Assembly (NCBI GenBank): GCA_016713325.1
Contig: JADJPJ010000087.1
Coordinates: forward strand, 248,001 to 312,000
Origin: Candidatus Flexifilum affinis
Lineage (GTDB): Bacteria > Chloroflexota > Anaerolineae > Aggregatilineales > Phototrophicaceae
DNA length: 64,000 bases
Reading direction: 5' to 3'
Below, one piece after another: positions 63,937-64,000 of the stretch (position 1 is its first letter; each line of letters begins with the position of its first letter). The notes beneath the pieces were generated by a model. It was not told the origin of the DNA. It was given only the letters and a program-made list of their open reading frames with translations, and did no database searches. The translations under genes were made by a program, and so were the position numbers.

Positions 63937-64000
63937 ATGGCCGGCACACTGCGGGTTTTTCCCAATCGGTTGACGGCTGCGCGTGGGCTGGCATCGCTGG
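63937..64000 (+). CDS. pgl: 6-phosphogluconolactonase, N-terminal part, cut by window edge
   Basis: Starts ATG at 63937, two bases after the zwf stop. The visible residues read MAGTLRVFPNRLTAARGLAS, similar to the start of many 6-phosphogluconolactonases. The assignment rests on this short segment plus the position after gnd and zwf, the usual place for the lactonase of the oxidative pentose phosphate branch. Confidence 0.7.
   Translation, partial: MAGTLRVFPNRLTAARGLASL

Noticed and set aside
1..64000. CRISPR array, tRNA or rRNA genes
   Set aside because: No regularly spaced direct repeats and no tRNA- or rRNA-like segments were seen on either strand by reading alone.

Overview
The window reads as a high-GC bacterial chromosome segment. 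It is rich in carbohydrate ABC transporters, SH3b-domain secreted proteins, FecR/CHASE2 signalling genes and a CotH-DUF4956-VTC cluster. This mix, with Sec, Tat and lipoprotein signals, fits a heterotrophic Chloroflexota (Anaerolineae-like) organism. That placement is an inference from gene content; no rRNA or other marker gene is present, and I saw no tRNA, CRISPR array or replication origin.

Layout. 1-4430: 3' end of a GH78 alpha-L-rhamnosidase, an SH3b lipoprotein and a secreted SH3b/CARDB-repeat protein. 4500-6393 (minus): ROK sugar kinase and a short 6-phosphofructokinase. 6624-12429 (plus): FrcBCA-like sugar ABC operon whose binding protein is an internal tandem duplication, followed by a PfkB kinase and a LacD-like aldolase. 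12781-19731 (plus): second sugar operon with TIM-barrel isomerase, Tat-exported binding protein, permease, double ATPase, permease and SDR dehydrogenase. 19928-22492: CtpE-like P-type ATPase. 22571-32889 (minus): LacI-regulated operon with a MalEFGK-type transporter, an (alpha/alpha)6 glycosidase, a GT4 glycosyltransferase and a glucosylglycerate-phosphorylase-like GH13_18 enzyme. 33061-35209: creatininase-family hydrolase, small membrane protein and MBL-fold hydrolase. 35206-39876 (minus): fourth sugar ABC transporter. 39994-43025: class V aminotransferase, PNPOx-family protein and M20 deacylase. 43156-50370: CotH kinase, DUF4956 protein, VTC-domain protein, serine hydrolase, and a carbohydrate-binding-domain lipoprotein broken by an IS5-family element. 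50479-54409: DUF5667 protein with ECF sigma factor, SIMPL protein and SH3b protein. 54525-56159: ThDP enzyme. 56181-60452 (minus): FecR, CHASE2 histidine kinase, FecR. 60557-64000: HpcH/HpaI aldolase and the oxidative pentose phosphate operon gnd-zwf-pgl.

How the genes work together. Four ABC importers, dedicated kinases, aldolases, isomerases and dehydrogenases, and the oxidative pentose phosphate branch describe uptake and breakdown of mixed, probably plant- or biofilm-derived, sugars. In each of the four transporter operons a GC-rich hairpin lies just downstream of the binding-protein gene, a layout suited to making more binding protein than membrane components.

Data caveat. Twelve single-base frame breaks occur in eight otherwise intact genes, and each is repaired by changing one base, mostly in a homopolymer run. 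Most likely these are sequencing or assembly errors, not pseudogenes. The exception is the lipoprotein gene at 47755-50370, which is physically interrupted by an insertion sequence.
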